The notes: a model not told the origin generated them from the letters alone. A stretch of DNA of 64,000 nt from Pseudonocardia sp. 73-21 (GCF_001899645.1 NZ_MKVV01000043.1:26090-90089), one strand, 5' to 3'; shown: positions 51,938-60,844, counted from the stretch's first letter. Numbers and translations are program-made.

Positions 51938-52009
51938 TCCGTGCGCGGCGCGGCGAAGCTGCTCGCCGACGCGCCCGCGACCGCGCGCCGCCCCGACGCG
52001 TCCGGACTG

Positions 52010-52643
52010 GGCGAACGTGCGCGCCGACTCGGCCCACTACAGCCACGACATCATCACCACCTGCCGCCAGGCCGGGGCCCAGTTCTCCGCCACCGCCCGC
52101 CAAACCCCGGCCGTGACATCGCCGAGATCAGCTTCACCGCCTTCACCGGGCGCCGACCCACCACATCACCGCCCGCCTGATCGTGCGCCGGGTCCGGCGG
52201 CTCAACCCCAAAGCCGTGCGCCGGACAGTCGGAGATGTCCACCGTCTACCGCTACCACACGGTGTTCACCGACAGCAGTGAACACGGCGCCCACCGCGGA
52301 GGCCACCCACCGCGACCACGCCGTCATCGAGCAGGTCATCGCCGACCTCAAGAACTCCGCGCTCGCGCACCTACCCTCCGGGGTATTCACCGCCAACGCC
52401 GCCTGGCCGGTCTGCGCCGCAATCGCGCACAACCTCACCCGCGCCGCCGGCGCCCCGGCCGGCTCCGTCCACACCCGCGCCCGGACCGGCACCATCCGCA
52501 CCCAGCTGATCCACACCCCGGGCCGGATCGCCCGTTCCACCAGCCGCCTGGTGCTGCACCTACCGCGGGACTGGCCATGGGAACCCGGGCCCGACGAGCT
52601 GTTCCACCGCGCCCTGCACGACCCACCGCGCACCCCCACTTGA
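52010..52643 (+). pseudogene. IS1380-family transposase, C-terminal remnant
   Basis: Frames read in series give VRADSAHYSHDIITTC, then EISFTAFTGRRPTTH-like and RLIVRRVRRLNPKAV pieces. A long intact stretch follows: DHAVIEQVIADLKNSALAHL, PSGVFTANAAWPVCAAIAHN and LVLHLPRDWPWEP. These are hallmarks of actinobacterial IS1380-type transposases. The N-terminal half is absent and two frame changes are needed. It marks an insertion scar just left of the Calvin-cycle genes. Confidence 0.65.
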
Positions 52644-52826
52644 CCACAGGCCCAGGCCACAACCGGAGATCATCAGTGCTAGAGCCGGGCAGACCGGCAC
52701 CTCAGCCACACCCGAAACTCGCTCCCCACCACCAAAAGATCAACTACCGCGACCGGTCACGTGCTGCGGTGGATCCAGGCTGAGTCGTGCGGCCGGTCTC
52801 GATCGGCGGCTCCCCCCGACAGCGGC

Positions 52827-53708
52827 TCACCGGCCCAGTACCTGCTTGCGGCGGTCCATCAACCGCCAGATCATCGGTGTGAAGATCAGCTGCATCGCGA
52901 GATCCATCTTGCCCCCGGGGCAGACGATCGTGTTCGGCCGCGACATGAACGAGTCGTGCAGCATCGAGAGCAGGTACGGGAAGTCGATGCCGCGAGGGTC
53001 GGCGAACCGAATGATGAGCATGGACTCGTCCAGCGCCGGGATTGCGCGGGCGATGAACGGGTTGGACGTGTCGACGATCGGAACGCGCTGGAAGTTGACG
53101 TGCGTACGGGAGAACTGCGGGCAGAGATGGTTCACGTAGTCTGGCATCCGCCGCAGGATCGTCTCGGTCACGGCCTCGGCGGAGTATCCCCGCGTTGACT
53201 TGTCACGCTGGAGCTTCTGGATCCACTCCAGGTTGATCACCGGCACGACACCGACGAGCAGATCGACGTGCCGGGCGACGTCCACCTTCTCGGTTGCCAC
53301 CCCGCCGTGTAGCCCCTCATAGAACAGCAGGTCCGATCCCTCGGGCAGTTCTTCCCACGGGGTGAAGGTGCCGGGCGGCTGTGCGTAGGGCGCTGCCTCT
53401 TCGTCGTCGTGCAGATACTTGCGAACCTTCCCGCCGCCGCTCTCACCGTAGTGCCGGAACAGCTCTTCGAGCTCCTCGAAGAGGTTGGCCTCCGGGCCGA
53501 AGTGGCTCAATGTGTGGTCGCCCTCGACCAGCGCGTCGGCCATCTCCGCCCGCATCTCGGTACGGTCCCAGCGGTGGAAGCTGTCACCCTCTACGAAGGC
53601 AGCGTCGAGGTGCTCCCGCCGGAAGATCTGTTCGAAGGTGCGCATCACGGACGTGGTCCCGGCGCCGGACGAACCGGTGATGGCGATGATCGGATGCGTC
53701 ACGGACAC
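52827..53708 (-). CDS. cbbP: Phosphoribulokinase, class I (proteobacterial type)
   Basis: 293-residue kinase making ribulose-1,5-bisphosphate from ribulose-5-phosphate. It begins SVTHPIIAITGSSGAGTTSV with the P-loop GSSGAGTT. The family-specific segments are VEGDSFHRWDRTEMRAEM, LSHFGPEANLFEELEELF, LLFYEGLHGG (the Walker B-like region), LVGVVPVINLEWIQKLQRDK and HVNFQRVPIVDTSNPF. The GTG at 53706-53708 is chosen because GGAGGAG lies seven bases upstream. It sits 22 bp after cbbF on the same strand, so the two form a Calvin-cycle operon. Both lie between insertion-sequence remnants. Confidence 0.93.
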   Translation of the reverse strand: MSVTHPIIAITGSSGAGTTSVMRTFEQIFRREHLDAAFVEGDSFHRWDRTEMRAEMADALVEGDHTLSHFGPEANLFEELEELFRHYGESGGGKVRKYLHDDEEAAPYAQPPGTFTPWEELPEGSDLLFYEGLHGGVATEKVDVARHVDLLVGVVPVINLEWIQKLQRDKSTRGYSAEAVTETILRRMPDYVNHLCPQFSRTHVNFQRVPIVDTSNPFIARAIPALDESMLIIRFADPRGIDFPYLLSMLHDSFMSRPNTIVCPGGKMDLAMQLIFTPMIWRLMDRRKQVLGR

Positions 53709-53730
53709 GATGCTTCTCCTCCGGTTCGGT

Positions 53731-54813
53731 TCAGACGCTGGAGCGGAACAGGCCACGAGTTCCGAACAGCTGCCCGTCGTACTCGCCGGCGTGATGGTCG
53801 CCGGCGTCGTCGCGGTGGTAGTGCTCGATCAGCTCCACCTCCTCACGTGAGCCGAAGACGAACGCGATCCGCTGGTGCACCCCGTCCGGCACGACGTCGA
53901 GGATCCGCTCGTTCCCGGCGCTCGCCCGACCACCCGCCTGCTCGATGAGTAACGCGACCGGGCTGGCCTCGTAGAGCAGGCGCAACCGGCCCAGCGCGGC
54001 TGGGTCCTTCGTGTCCCGCGGATACAGGAACACACCGCCGCGGGTGAGAATTCGGTGGGCTTCTGCAACGAGGGAGGCGACCCACCGCATGTTGAAGTCC
54101 TTTCCCCGCGGTCCGGTTCGGCCAGCGAGGCACTCCCCGACGTAGCGCTGCACGGCCGGCTCCCAGAAGCGACTGTTGGAGGCGTTGATCGCGAATTCGT
54201 TGGTCGACTCCGGGATCCTGATCCCCGGGTGCGTCAGGATGAACTCACCGAGCTGCGGCTCGAGGGTGAAGCCGTGCACGCCCGTTCCGACCGTCAGGAC
54301 GATCATCGTGGACGGCCCGTAGATCGCGTAACCGGCGCAGACCTGCTCGGATCCAGGTTGAAGATAGTCCTCCACGGCCGGGTCCACGCCCGGCTGAGGT
54401 GCCCGAAGGATCGAGAAGATGCTACCCACCGACACATTGACGTCGATGTTGGACGACCCGTCCAGCGGGTCGAACAACAGCAGATACTTGCCGCGCGGAT
54501 ACTGTGCGGGGATCGGGTAGGGATCCTCCATCTCCTCGGAGACCATCCCCGCGACATGACCTGCCCATTCGTTGACGCGCACGAACAGGTGGTTGGCGAC
54601 CACGTCGAGCTTCTGTTGCTTCTCGCCCTGCACGTTCGTGGCGTCCGCAGCACCGAGTACGCCGGCGAGTGCTCCGAAGGCAACTCGCCTGGCAATCGCC
54701 TTACAGGTGAGAGCGACATCGAGGATGAGCGAGTTCAGGTCGCCGCTCGCACCTGGATAGCGACGGCGCTCCTCGATGAGGAACTGTGCAAGCGTCGTGT
54801 GGTCGGCAATCAT
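53731..54813 (-). CDS. cbbF: Fructose-1,6-bisphosphatase, class I
   Basis: 360-residue phosphatase. It has LDVVANHLFVRVNEW, the metal-binding MVSEEMEDPYP and LLLFDPLDGSSNID motifs, MIVLTVGTGVHGFTLEPQLG, and LLYEASPVALLIEQAGGRAS near the C-terminus. It hydrolyses fructose 1,6-bisphosphate in the Calvin cycle and gluconeogenesis. The ATG at 54811-54813 fits the family start; upstream in-frame sequence has no FBPase character. It is the first gene of the cbbF-cbbP pair. No RuBisCO or CbbR gene is next to it; the sequence upstream is transposase debris. Confidence 0.93.
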   Translation of the reverse strand: MIADHTTLAQFLIEERRRYPGASGDLNSLILDVALTCKAIARRVAFGALAGVLGAADATNVQGEKQQKLDVVANHLFVRVNEWAGHVAGMVSEEMEDPYPIPAQYPRGKYLLLFDPLDGSSNIDVNVSVGSIFSILRAPQPGVDPAVEDYLQPGSEQVCAGYAIYGPSTMIVLTVGTGVHGFTLEPQLGEFILTHPGIRIPESTNEFAINASNSRFWEPAVQRYVGECLAGRTGPRGKDFNMRWVASLVAEAHRILTRGGVFLYPRDTKDPAALGRLRLLYEASPVALLIEQAGGRASAGNERILDVVPDGVHQRIAFVFGSREEVELIEHYHRDDAGDHHAGEYDGQLFGTRGLFRSSV

Positions 54814-55039
54814 GCCGTTTCCCCTTGCCCTCGGTGTGTGGAACGCGGTCTGGGCTTCCCTCGACCACGGGAGGTCCGCCAGGCCGCCGCCCGTGTGTCG
54901 GGCACTCGACAATCCTGCGGGGTGGGGAGACACCCACCATCCCCCACCGGGGTGGACACGGGGGTGGACCGGACACGACGAGTTCTCGACCGACGAGTCC
55001 TGCCCGGGTGTCTCACAGATCTACCAGCTCACTCGCCGG
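54814..55039. promoter_or_regulatory. Upstream region of cbbF
   Basis: No gene is seen. The promoter of the cbbF-cbbP pair should lie here. The sequence is G/C-rich, with repeated GGGGTGG-type runs near 54920-54975 and a twice-occurring GACGAGT near 54977-54998. No definite operator could be assigned. Confidence 0.35.
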
Positions 55040-55910
55040 TTTACGCCCACTGTTCTGAACGAGCGTCAGCAGCGTCTGTGCGTCGGAGGTGACGAGTCGG
55101 ACCCCGGACAGGCTGGCGGCGATCGGCGCCACCCTGCCCGGCGCCAGCTGGCCGGCCAGCAGCTCGCATGCGGCCCCGGCGATCGGGCGGGGCCCGGACC
55201 CGCGCACTTGAGATCCCGTCCGATCCGAGGTTCACCGATATCAGCCGGGCAGAGCTCGACGAGTTGGCCGCCGATCTCGCACCCGCCCAAGCCGCTCAGA
55301 GCGCGCAGCGCCGCCACGAACAACGAGGTGGACGACGACGCGCCCCGGGAGCAGGCAGCCGTTACCCGCTCGCCGACGCCGACCGGGTCCTGATCACAAT
55401 CGCTACCTCCGGCAGATCTGCTCCCAGAACGTCCTGTCGGAGATCCTCGAGGTCAACCCGAACTCGATCGGCCAGGCGATCGCCGAACCCGGCACGCCCG
55501 CAGCTGCCGGAACTGCTGTCCGGACCGGCGCTGACCGGGATGACCAGGGCCGAGCTGGACCAGATGATCGAGCGGCTCTCCACCAGCCAAGCAGCACAGC
55601 TCGAACGGCGCCGCTACCGCCGCCGCGGCGCGGAACGTCTCCCCGGAGCCCGCGGCGGTGTGTGCCAGCAGAAGACCACCGGCCCGGAACGGATCCTGGC
55701 GACCATCCGCTACCAGCGCCGAGTCTGCACCCGCCAAGCACTCGCCGAACTGTTCGACGTCAGCCCACGCACCATCGACAACGCCCTGGTCGAAGTCCGC
55801 CCGCTCCTGGACCAAGACGACTACCTGCCGATCCCGGTTCCCGGACCACGATGCTCCACCGCCGCGCGCTCCTCGCCTCTGTCCTGCCGACCGACACACC
55901 GAGCGCCGCG
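55040..55910 (+). pseudogene. Transposase remnant with two related helix-turn-helix modules
   Basis: Pieces in different frames show FTPTVLNERQQRLC, then RFTDISRAELDELAADLAPA, LRQICSQNVLSEILEVNPNS, then a second related module TGMTRAELDQMIERLSTSQA, VCTRQALAELFDVSPRTID and VEVRPLLDQDDYLPIP. This matches the order of a two-module actinobacterial transposase (ISAzo13-like start, HTH modules), joined only by at least two frame changes. It is not functional. The exact IS family is uncertain. Confidence 0.5.
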
Positions 55911-55924
55911 TAACCACCGTGTTG

Positions 55925-56127
55925 ATTCTTTGCGGCTCCACTACGCGGCGAACCTGATGTCGTCGACCCCGAAAGCGTCCTGGCCGTGGGTGCGGGCCCT
56001 GCTGCACTCGGTCTACGACCAACCCGACACCGCCTCGGTCCACGCCCAGTTCGACCGGATCCGCGCGCACCGAGGAGGGGCCGCGCGGGTGGCCGTGTCC
56101 CGGCTCAACCTCACCGGGAACTGGTGA
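55925..56127 (+). pseudogene. IS256-family transposase fragment
   Basis: LHYAANLMSSTPKASWPWVR then ALLHSVYDQPDTASVHAQFD is a central piece of actinobacterial IS256/Mutator-type transposases (normally CR-x-HYAANLM...PK). It is cut off on both sides, the left edge abutting another transposase remnant and the right edge ending at a TGA at 56125-56127. Confidence 0.6.
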
Positions 56128-56224
56128 CGCCGCAGATGAGTTCCGCGGTTGGCTGAGGAGATCCCCCACGGCCTCCCCTGCCCAGGGGAGGCCGGACCAC
56201 GCCCGACGGGCGCAGGCTCGCCGG

Positions 56225-57106
56225 ATGGACGGCGTGCACCACCGCTTGCGCAGGCTCTTCTCCTTCGGTCGCGGGATCCTGGCGCTGGACACCGGCCCGG
56301 CCGAGCTGGCGGCGCGGTTCCGGGCGGAGGCGCTGATGCCGGCGGCCAGGGCCGACTACCTGGCGATGCTGCTGGGCACCCCGGGCCTGTCTGAGCACGT
56401 CAGCGGCGTCGTGCTCACCCCGGACGTGCTCGAGGAACAGCCGGGACCGGCTGGGCTGATGGTCGGGGTCCGCGCCGACTCCGGCCACGAGCGGCTGACC
56501 GACGACGACCGGCACCGCGTCACCTCGGGCCTCGACGGCCTGGCCGCCCGGCTGACGCGCTCGCGGGATCTCGGCGTGGGCTTCGCGGTGTGGAGCACCG
56601 TCGCCGGGCCGGCGGGTGATCCCCGCGGCATGCACGTGCTCACCGCCAACGGCCACGCCGCCGCGCGCTTCGCCGTCCTGTGCCACGACCTGGGCCTGGT
56701 CCCGGTGATCCGGGTCGGCACGAGGATCACCGGAGACGACCGGGGCTGGCGCAGCGCCACCGTCGCCGCGGCCCTGCTCAGTGTCTGCGGCCACCTGCAC
56801 GATCTCGACGTCGACGTGTCCGGGGTGGTGATCTGCATCGAGGTGGGATCGGCGACCGAACCACTGACTGTCCTGCCCGACGACCTGGGCGGGGTGGCGC
56901 TCATCGGCGAGACCGCCGGCGTCGAGCCGCAGTGGCCGCCGTCGCCGCCGTGGCCGCTGACGTTCTACATCGGACGCCAGGCCACCCGGCCCGCGCTGCA
57001 GGCGTGGCGCAGCAGCGGCTCGGTCGGGGCCGGCCGGGATGCCCTTCTCGGCTGCCTGGCCACGGCGGCATGCGGACCTCGCGCCGTGTCGGGGGCCCGG
57101 CGATGA
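56225..57106 (+). CDS. Class I fructose-bisphosphate aldolase-like protein lacking catalytic lysines (first of pair)
   Basis: 293 residues with the class I aldolase layout. GRGILALDTGPAELAARF corresponds to GKGILAADES in aldolases, and TPGLSEHVSGVVLTPDVLEE, GLDGLAARL and LCHDLGLVPVIRVG also line up. However, the residues needed for catalysis are replaced: the GIKVDKG region reads GVRADSG, the FAKWR lysine is Val (FAVWS), the VEPE glutamate is lost, and the Schiff-base lysine of LLKPNM is missing (VICIEVGS). Only the Asp of LALD remains. It is therefore predicted to be a non-enzymatic or altered-function paralogue. Its TGA overlaps the ATG of a second such gene (ATGA). Confidence 0.72.
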   Translation: MDGVHHRLRRLFSFGRGILALDTGPAELAARFRAEALMPAARADYLAMLLGTPGLSEHVSGVVLTPDVLEEQPGPAGLMVGVRADSGHERLTDDDRHRVTSGLDGLAARLTRSRDLGVGFAVWSTVAGPAGDPRGMHVLTANGHAAARFAVLCHDLGLVPVIRVGTRITGDDRGWRSATVAAALLSVCGHLHDLDVDVSGVVICIEVGSATEPLTVLPDDLGGVALIGETAGVEPQWPPSPPWPLTFYIGRQATRPALQAWRSSGSVGAGRDALLGCLATAACGPRAVSGARR

Positions 57107-58002
57107 CCGTCACCGGGTACCGGTCGGTCGGAGCCGCCGCGCTGGTGTCGCGCGGGCGGGGGCTGCTCGCCCTCGACCAGCCCTGCACCATGCTCCACGA
57201 CGTTCTGCGCGGAGCCCGGATCCCCGCCACCGAGCGGCACTGCGGCGCGCTGCGCGAGCTCGTACTGGGTACGCCGGGGCTCGACCGGCTGGCCGGTGGC
57301 CTGCTGGTGACACCCGCGGCGCTGCCTGCCGCGGTCGGCCGCATACCGGTGGGGGTTCGGATGGACAGCCGGGAGGACGCCTCTGTCGTCGCCCGGCACG
57401 CCGACGGTGGGGCCACGTTCGCCGCGGTGACAGTCGACGGCTCCCCGCGCCGCGCGGCGGCGTGGGCCTCGGCGTGCCAGCGGGCCGGGCTGGTGCCGTT
57501 GGTCGAGTACCACCTGACGGCGGGGCCGCACGACTGCCTGGCCGCCGCCGAGGCCGCGCACACCGTCGCGATCGGTGCGCTGATGGCGGCGCTGCACCGG
57601 GCGGGAACCGACCCGGGCGGGGTCCTGTTGGGGGTCCGGCCGGTGGTGCCCGGGACCCGGTCCAGCGAGGTCGACGCGGCCGAGGACTGCGCACGGGCCA
57701 CCGTCCGCAGCCTCCGCGACGCCGGGGCCTGCGCCGTAGCGGGGGTGGTGTTCAGCCCACCGCGGCGGGCCGGGCAGCTCGCGGCCCACCTGGCCGCCGT
57801 GCAGTGGCTGCGGCCGGGGTGGACCGTCGGGTTCTGCCTGGGCGCGAGCCTGCTCGCGCCGGTCGCGAAGGCGTGGCGAGGCCGGCCCGAACGGGTCGCG
57901 GGCGCCCGGCACGAACTGCTGACGCGGCTGACATGCGTCTCCGCGGTGCTGCGCGCTACCGGGCCGCCTCCAGCAGGTGGTGCAGCAGGATCATCTGCGT
58001 GA
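57103..58002 (+). CDS. Second class I aldolase-like protein lacking catalytic lysines
   Basis: 299 residues, a diverged relative of the preceding protein. SRGRGLLALDQPCTMLHDVL, LGTPGLDRLAGGLLVTPAAL and CQRAGLVPLVEYHLTAG line up with class I aldolases, the last keeping a Glu where aldolases have VEPE. The GIKVDKG-type region reads GVRMDSR, and the Schiff-base position LLKPNMVTPG reads LLGVRPVVPG, so no lysine is available. Start by ATGA coupling to the first paralogue suggests a heteromeric complex. Its last 47 bp overlap the convergent phosphoribulokinase gene. The metabolic role is unknown, perhaps regulation or scaffolding in sugar-phosphate metabolism. Confidence 0.7.
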   Translation: MTVTGYRSVGAAALVSRGRGLLALDQPCTMLHDVLRGARIPATERHCGALRELVLGTPGLDRLAGGLLVTPAALPAAVGRIPVGVRMDSREDASVVARHADGGATFAAVTVDGSPRRAAAWASACQRAGLVPLVEYHLTAGPHDCLAAAEAAHTVAIGALMAALHRAGTDPGGVLLGVRPVVPGTRSSEVDAAEDCARATVRSLRDAGACAVAGVVFSPPRRAGQLAAHLAAVQWLRPGWTVGFCLGASLLAPVAKAWRGRPERVAGARHELLTRLTCVSAVLRATGPPPAGGAAGSSA

Positions 58003-58915
58003 TCGCCAGCGGCTCGCTGCGGGCGTCGGGGCCGAGCCGGCCAAGCCCGTCCGGGGCCGCCCCGCCGGGCTCCCCGATCAGGTGCCAGATCGCCTTCTCC
58101 AGCGCCACACTCTCCTCGCGGGGGACATAGCCGTGGATGTGCAGGGTGTCGACGGGGCGGCCGTCGCAGTCACGTTCCAGCTTCAGGTGCATGGTGCGGC
58201 CGGAGGCGGCGGCGAGGTCGGGATGGCGGATCGAGGGCCGCAGCATCAGCTCCGCGGACAGCGGTGTCTCCGGCGGGTCGTTCCGGCCCGGGATCGGCGC
58301 GAACCGCACCACGATGTCAGCATGCTGGCGTTGCGGATGGATCCAGGCGGCCGACTCGGCCTCCCGGCGACCCATCTCGACGAGCACCTGCTCCTCGGTG
58401 TAGCCGCGCTTGCGGGTGTCGCGGGCGACCTTCCAGCTGCGGCGGATCTCCTCGGCCGGGTCGAGGTAGACGGTGACGTCGAAGCAGGCCCGTGCCAGCT
58501 TGGTGTGCAGCGGCAGCAGTCCCTCGACGATGACGAACTCGTTGGGCTCGACCCGTTCGGGCCGGGCCAGCCGCCCCGTCGCGTGGTCGTAGACCGGTTT
58601 GAGCACCGGCTGTCCGGTGGCCAGCAGCTGCAGGTGCTGCTCCATGATGTCGACGTGGTTGCAGTCGGGGTGCAGCGCCGTGAAGGGCAGGCCGCGGCGC
58701 TCCTCGCGGTCGTAGCGGTGGTAGTCGTCGGTGCACAGCGACACGCAGCGATCCGGTCCCAGCGCTGCCACCAACCCCGCGGTCAGGGTCGTCTTGCCCG
58801 CGGCGCTGTCGCCGGCGATCGCCAGGAGCACCGGTCGTCCGCCGGTCGGTCGTTCGCGGTTGATCCGCACCAGCTTCTCGGGCATGTCGGCGAAGCTAGC
58901 TGCGTGACTGAACAT
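57956..58915 (-). CDS. Phosphoribulokinase/uridine kinase-family protein, class II PRK-like
   Basis: 319-residue P-loop kinase, different in type from the class I phosphoribulokinase at 52827. It has LLAIAGDSAAGKTTLTAGLV (P-loop), LCTDDYHRYDREERRGLPFT, ALHPDCNHVDIMEQHL, LKPVYDHATGRLARPE, FVIVEGLLPLHTKLARACFD and PQRQHADIVVRFAPI. These correspond closely to cyanobacterial/plant-type phosphoribulokinase segments. The ATG at 58913-58915 follows GGGGGAG, whose sequence lies in the arm of a hairpin. The 3' end overlaps the convergent aldolase-like gene. It is divergent from a two-component system that probably regulates it. Confidence 0.82.
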   Translation of the reverse strand: MFSHAASFADMPEKLVRINRERPTGGRPVLLAIAGDSAAGKTTLTAGLVAALGPDRCVSLCTDDYHRYDREERRGLPFTALHPDCNHVDIMEQHLQLLATGQPVLKPVYDHATGRLARPERVEPNEFVIVEGLLPLHTKLARACFDVTVYLDPAEEIRRSWKVARDTRKRGYTEEQVLVEMGRREAESAAWIHPQRQHADIVVRFAPIPGRNDPPETPLSAELMLRPSIRHPDLAAASGRTMHLKLERDCDGRPVDTLHIHGYVPREESVALEKAIWHLIGEPGGAAPDGLGRLGPDARSEPLAITQMILLHHLLEAAR

Positions 58916-58922
58916 GCCGTCT

Positions 58923-58937
58923 CCCCCGCAACGGGGG
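58923..58937. promoter_or_regulatory. Hairpin covering the ribosome binding site of the class II PRK
   Basis: CCCCCG-CAA-CGGGGG can fold as a strong stem. On the minus strand its 3' arm contains the GGGGG of the kinase's Shine-Dalgarno, so folding of the mRNA leader could limit translation. Confidence 0.4.
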
Positions 58938-58969
58938 GATCCGAGGTGAAACTGGCCTATCGTCGTGCA

Positions 58970-59626
58970 ATGACCGGGCCGATCCGCATCGTGCTGGTGG
59001 ACGACCACGAGATGGTCATCGCCGGGCTCAAGGCGATGCTCGGGCCGTTCCGGGGGCGGGTGCGGGTGGTCGGGGAGGCCGTCGGGGCGGGCGACGCGGA
59101 ACGGGTGATCGACGGGCTCGATCCCGACATCGTGCTCTGCGACGTGCGCATGCAGGGCGCCAGCGGCCTGGACCTCTGCCGCGCGCTGCGTGAGCGGCAG
59201 CCCGACCGGCGGGTGGTGCTGCTGTCGGTCTACGACGACGAGCAGTACCTGTTCCAGGCGTTGCGCGCGGGCGCGTCGGGGTACCTGCTCAAGCAGATCG
59301 GCGGCGAGGAGCTGGTGCGCCAGCTCGAGCTCGCCCACACCGGCGTCACCGTCATCGACACGGCACTGGCGGGTCGCGCCGTCGACACCGCCGCGCGGAT
59401 GCAGAGCAACGAGTTCTGGCCCGGCGCCCGCCACGGCCTCACGCACCGCGAGAGCGAGGTGCTCGCGCTGATGGTCGCCGGGCTGTCCAACCGCGGCGTC
59501 GCCGGGCGGCTGGTGGTCAGCGACGAGACCATCAAGAGCCACCTGCGCTCCATCTACCGCAAGCTCGGCGTGAACGACCGCACCGGCGCGGTGGCCACGG
59601 CGCTGCGCGAGGGCATCTTCCAGTGA
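58970..59626 (+). CDS. NarL/LuxR-type response regulator
   Basis: 218-residue two-component regulator. The receiver domain has IRIVLVDDHEMVIAGL with the acidic pair DDHE, the phosphoacceptor Asp in DIVLCDVRMQG, the switch Ser in VLLSVYDDE, and the Lys in YLLKQIGGEEL. The C-terminal LuxR helix-turn-helix is LTHRESEVLALMVAGLSNRG then SDETIKSHLRSIYRKLGVND. The stop overlaps the GTG of the cognate histidine kinase. It is divergent from the class II phosphoribulokinase, its most likely target. Confidence 0.92.
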   Translation: MTGPIRIVLVDDHEMVIAGLKAMLGPFRGRVRVVGEAVGAGDAERVIDGLDPDIVLCDVRMQGASGLDLCRALRERQPDRRVVLLSVYDDEQYLFQALRAGASGYLLKQIGGEELVRQLELAHTGVTVIDTALAGRAVDTAARMQSNEFWPGARHGLTHRESEVLALMVAGLSNRGVAGRLVVSDETIKSHLRSIYRKLGVNDRTGAVATALREGIFQ

Positions 59627-60822
59627 CCGCCCTCCTGGGCCTCGCCGATCCCGAACGGGAGAACGCGCTGCTGCTGGCGATCGTCGAGGCCGTCTCCGCC
59701 GGACCGGCCGTGGAACCGCTCGCCGCCGCCGTCGCCGCGCTGATCACCGGGGCCACCGCCACCGACGTCTGCTTCGTGCACGTCCTCGACGACGCCGAGC
59801 GCTCGCTCACCCTCGCCGGTGCCACCCCGCCGTTCGACGAGCAGGTGGGCCGGATCCGGCTGCCGCTGGGGTCCGGCGTCACCGGGTGGGTGGCGAGCCA
59901 CCGGGAGCCGGCGGTGATCGTCGAGAACAAGGAGGCCGATCCCCGCTACGTGCCGATCCCGGCGTTGCGCGGCACCGAGTTCACCTCGATGGCGTCGGTG
60001 CCGATGGCCACCGGCCCGGCCGGGCTCGTGGGCGTACTGAACGTGCACACCGTGGCGCGGCGCGCGTTCACCGACCGCGACGTCCGGCTGCTGCTGGTGA
60101 TCGGCAGGCTCGTGGCGGGGGCGCTGCACCAGGCCCGCACGCATCGCAGGCTCGTGGCGCGCGAGCGGGCGCACGAGCGGTTCACCGAGCAGGCGATCGC
60201 GGCGCAGGAGGCCGAGCGGCGGCGGCTGGCCGGCGACATCCACGACGGCATCTCCCAGCGCCTGGTCACGCTCTCCTACCACCTCGACGCGCTCAGCCAC
60301 GCGCTCATCGTCGATCCGGACGAGGCCGTGGAGCAGCTGCGGGTGGCCCGCGGGCTCGTCGACCTGACCCTCGACGAGGCCCAGGCCGCGATCGGCGGGC
60401 TACGACCCCCGGTGCTCGACGACCTGGGGCTGGCCGGCGGGTTGGCCAGCCTGGCCCGGTCGCTGCCCGGCGTCGAGGTGGGGCTGGAGCTGGCTGACGA
60501 GCGGCTGCCCGAACACATGGAGATCGCGCTGTACCGGATCGCGCAGGAGTGCCTGCAGAACATCCTCAAGCACGCCCGCGCCCGCACCGCCCAGATGATC
60601 TTCCACGTCGAGGACGGCCGCGCGCGCCTGGAGGTGACCGACGACGGCGAGGGATTCGAGCCGGACGCCGACTCCGACGGGTACGGAATGCAGTCGATGA
60701 CCGAACGCGCAGAGCTGGTCGGGGGGGAGCTACGAGTGGTCTCCCGCCGGGGCGGAGGCACGTCGGTGACGGCGACGGTCCCGGTTCCCCCCACCCCGAC
60801 GAACGGCACCCTCGTCGCATAG
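59623..60822 (+). CDS. GAF-domain sensor histidine kinase (NarX/HisKA_3 type)
   Basis: 399-residue soluble kinase without membrane segments. The N-terminal GAF domain covers about residues 20-170 (LPLGSGVTGWVASHREPAVI, EFTSMASVPM, GVLNVHTVARRAF). The phosphoacceptor His is in RRRLAGDIHDGISQRLV. The ATPase domain has LYRIAQECLQNILKHARA, VTDDGEGFEPDADSDGYGM and GGTSVTATVPVP. It phosphorylates the preceding response regulator, and its GTG overlaps that gene's TGA. A cytoplasmic GAF sensor suggests it detects an internal small molecule or gas; which one is unknown. Confidence 0.92.
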   Translation: MTALLGLADPERENALLLAIVEAVSAGPAVEPLAAAVAALITGATATDVCFVHVLDDAERSLTLAGATPPFDEQVGRIRLPLGSGVTGWVASHREPAVIVENKEADPRYVPIPALRGTEFTSMASVPMATGPAGLVGVLNVHTVARRAFTDRDVRLLLVIGRLVAGALHQARTHRRLVARERAHERFTEQAIAAQEAERRRLAGDIHDGISQRLVTLSYHLDALSHALIVDPDEAVEQLRVARGLVDLTLDEAQAAIGGLRPPVLDDLGLAGGLASLARSLPGVEVGLELADERLPEHMEIALYRIAQECLQNILKHARARTAQMIFHVEDGRARLEVTDDGEGFEPDADSDGYGMQSMTERAELVGGELRVVSRRGGGTSVTATVPVPPTPTNGTLVA

Positions 60823-60844
60823 GTCCCCACGGAATTGCCGCTCG

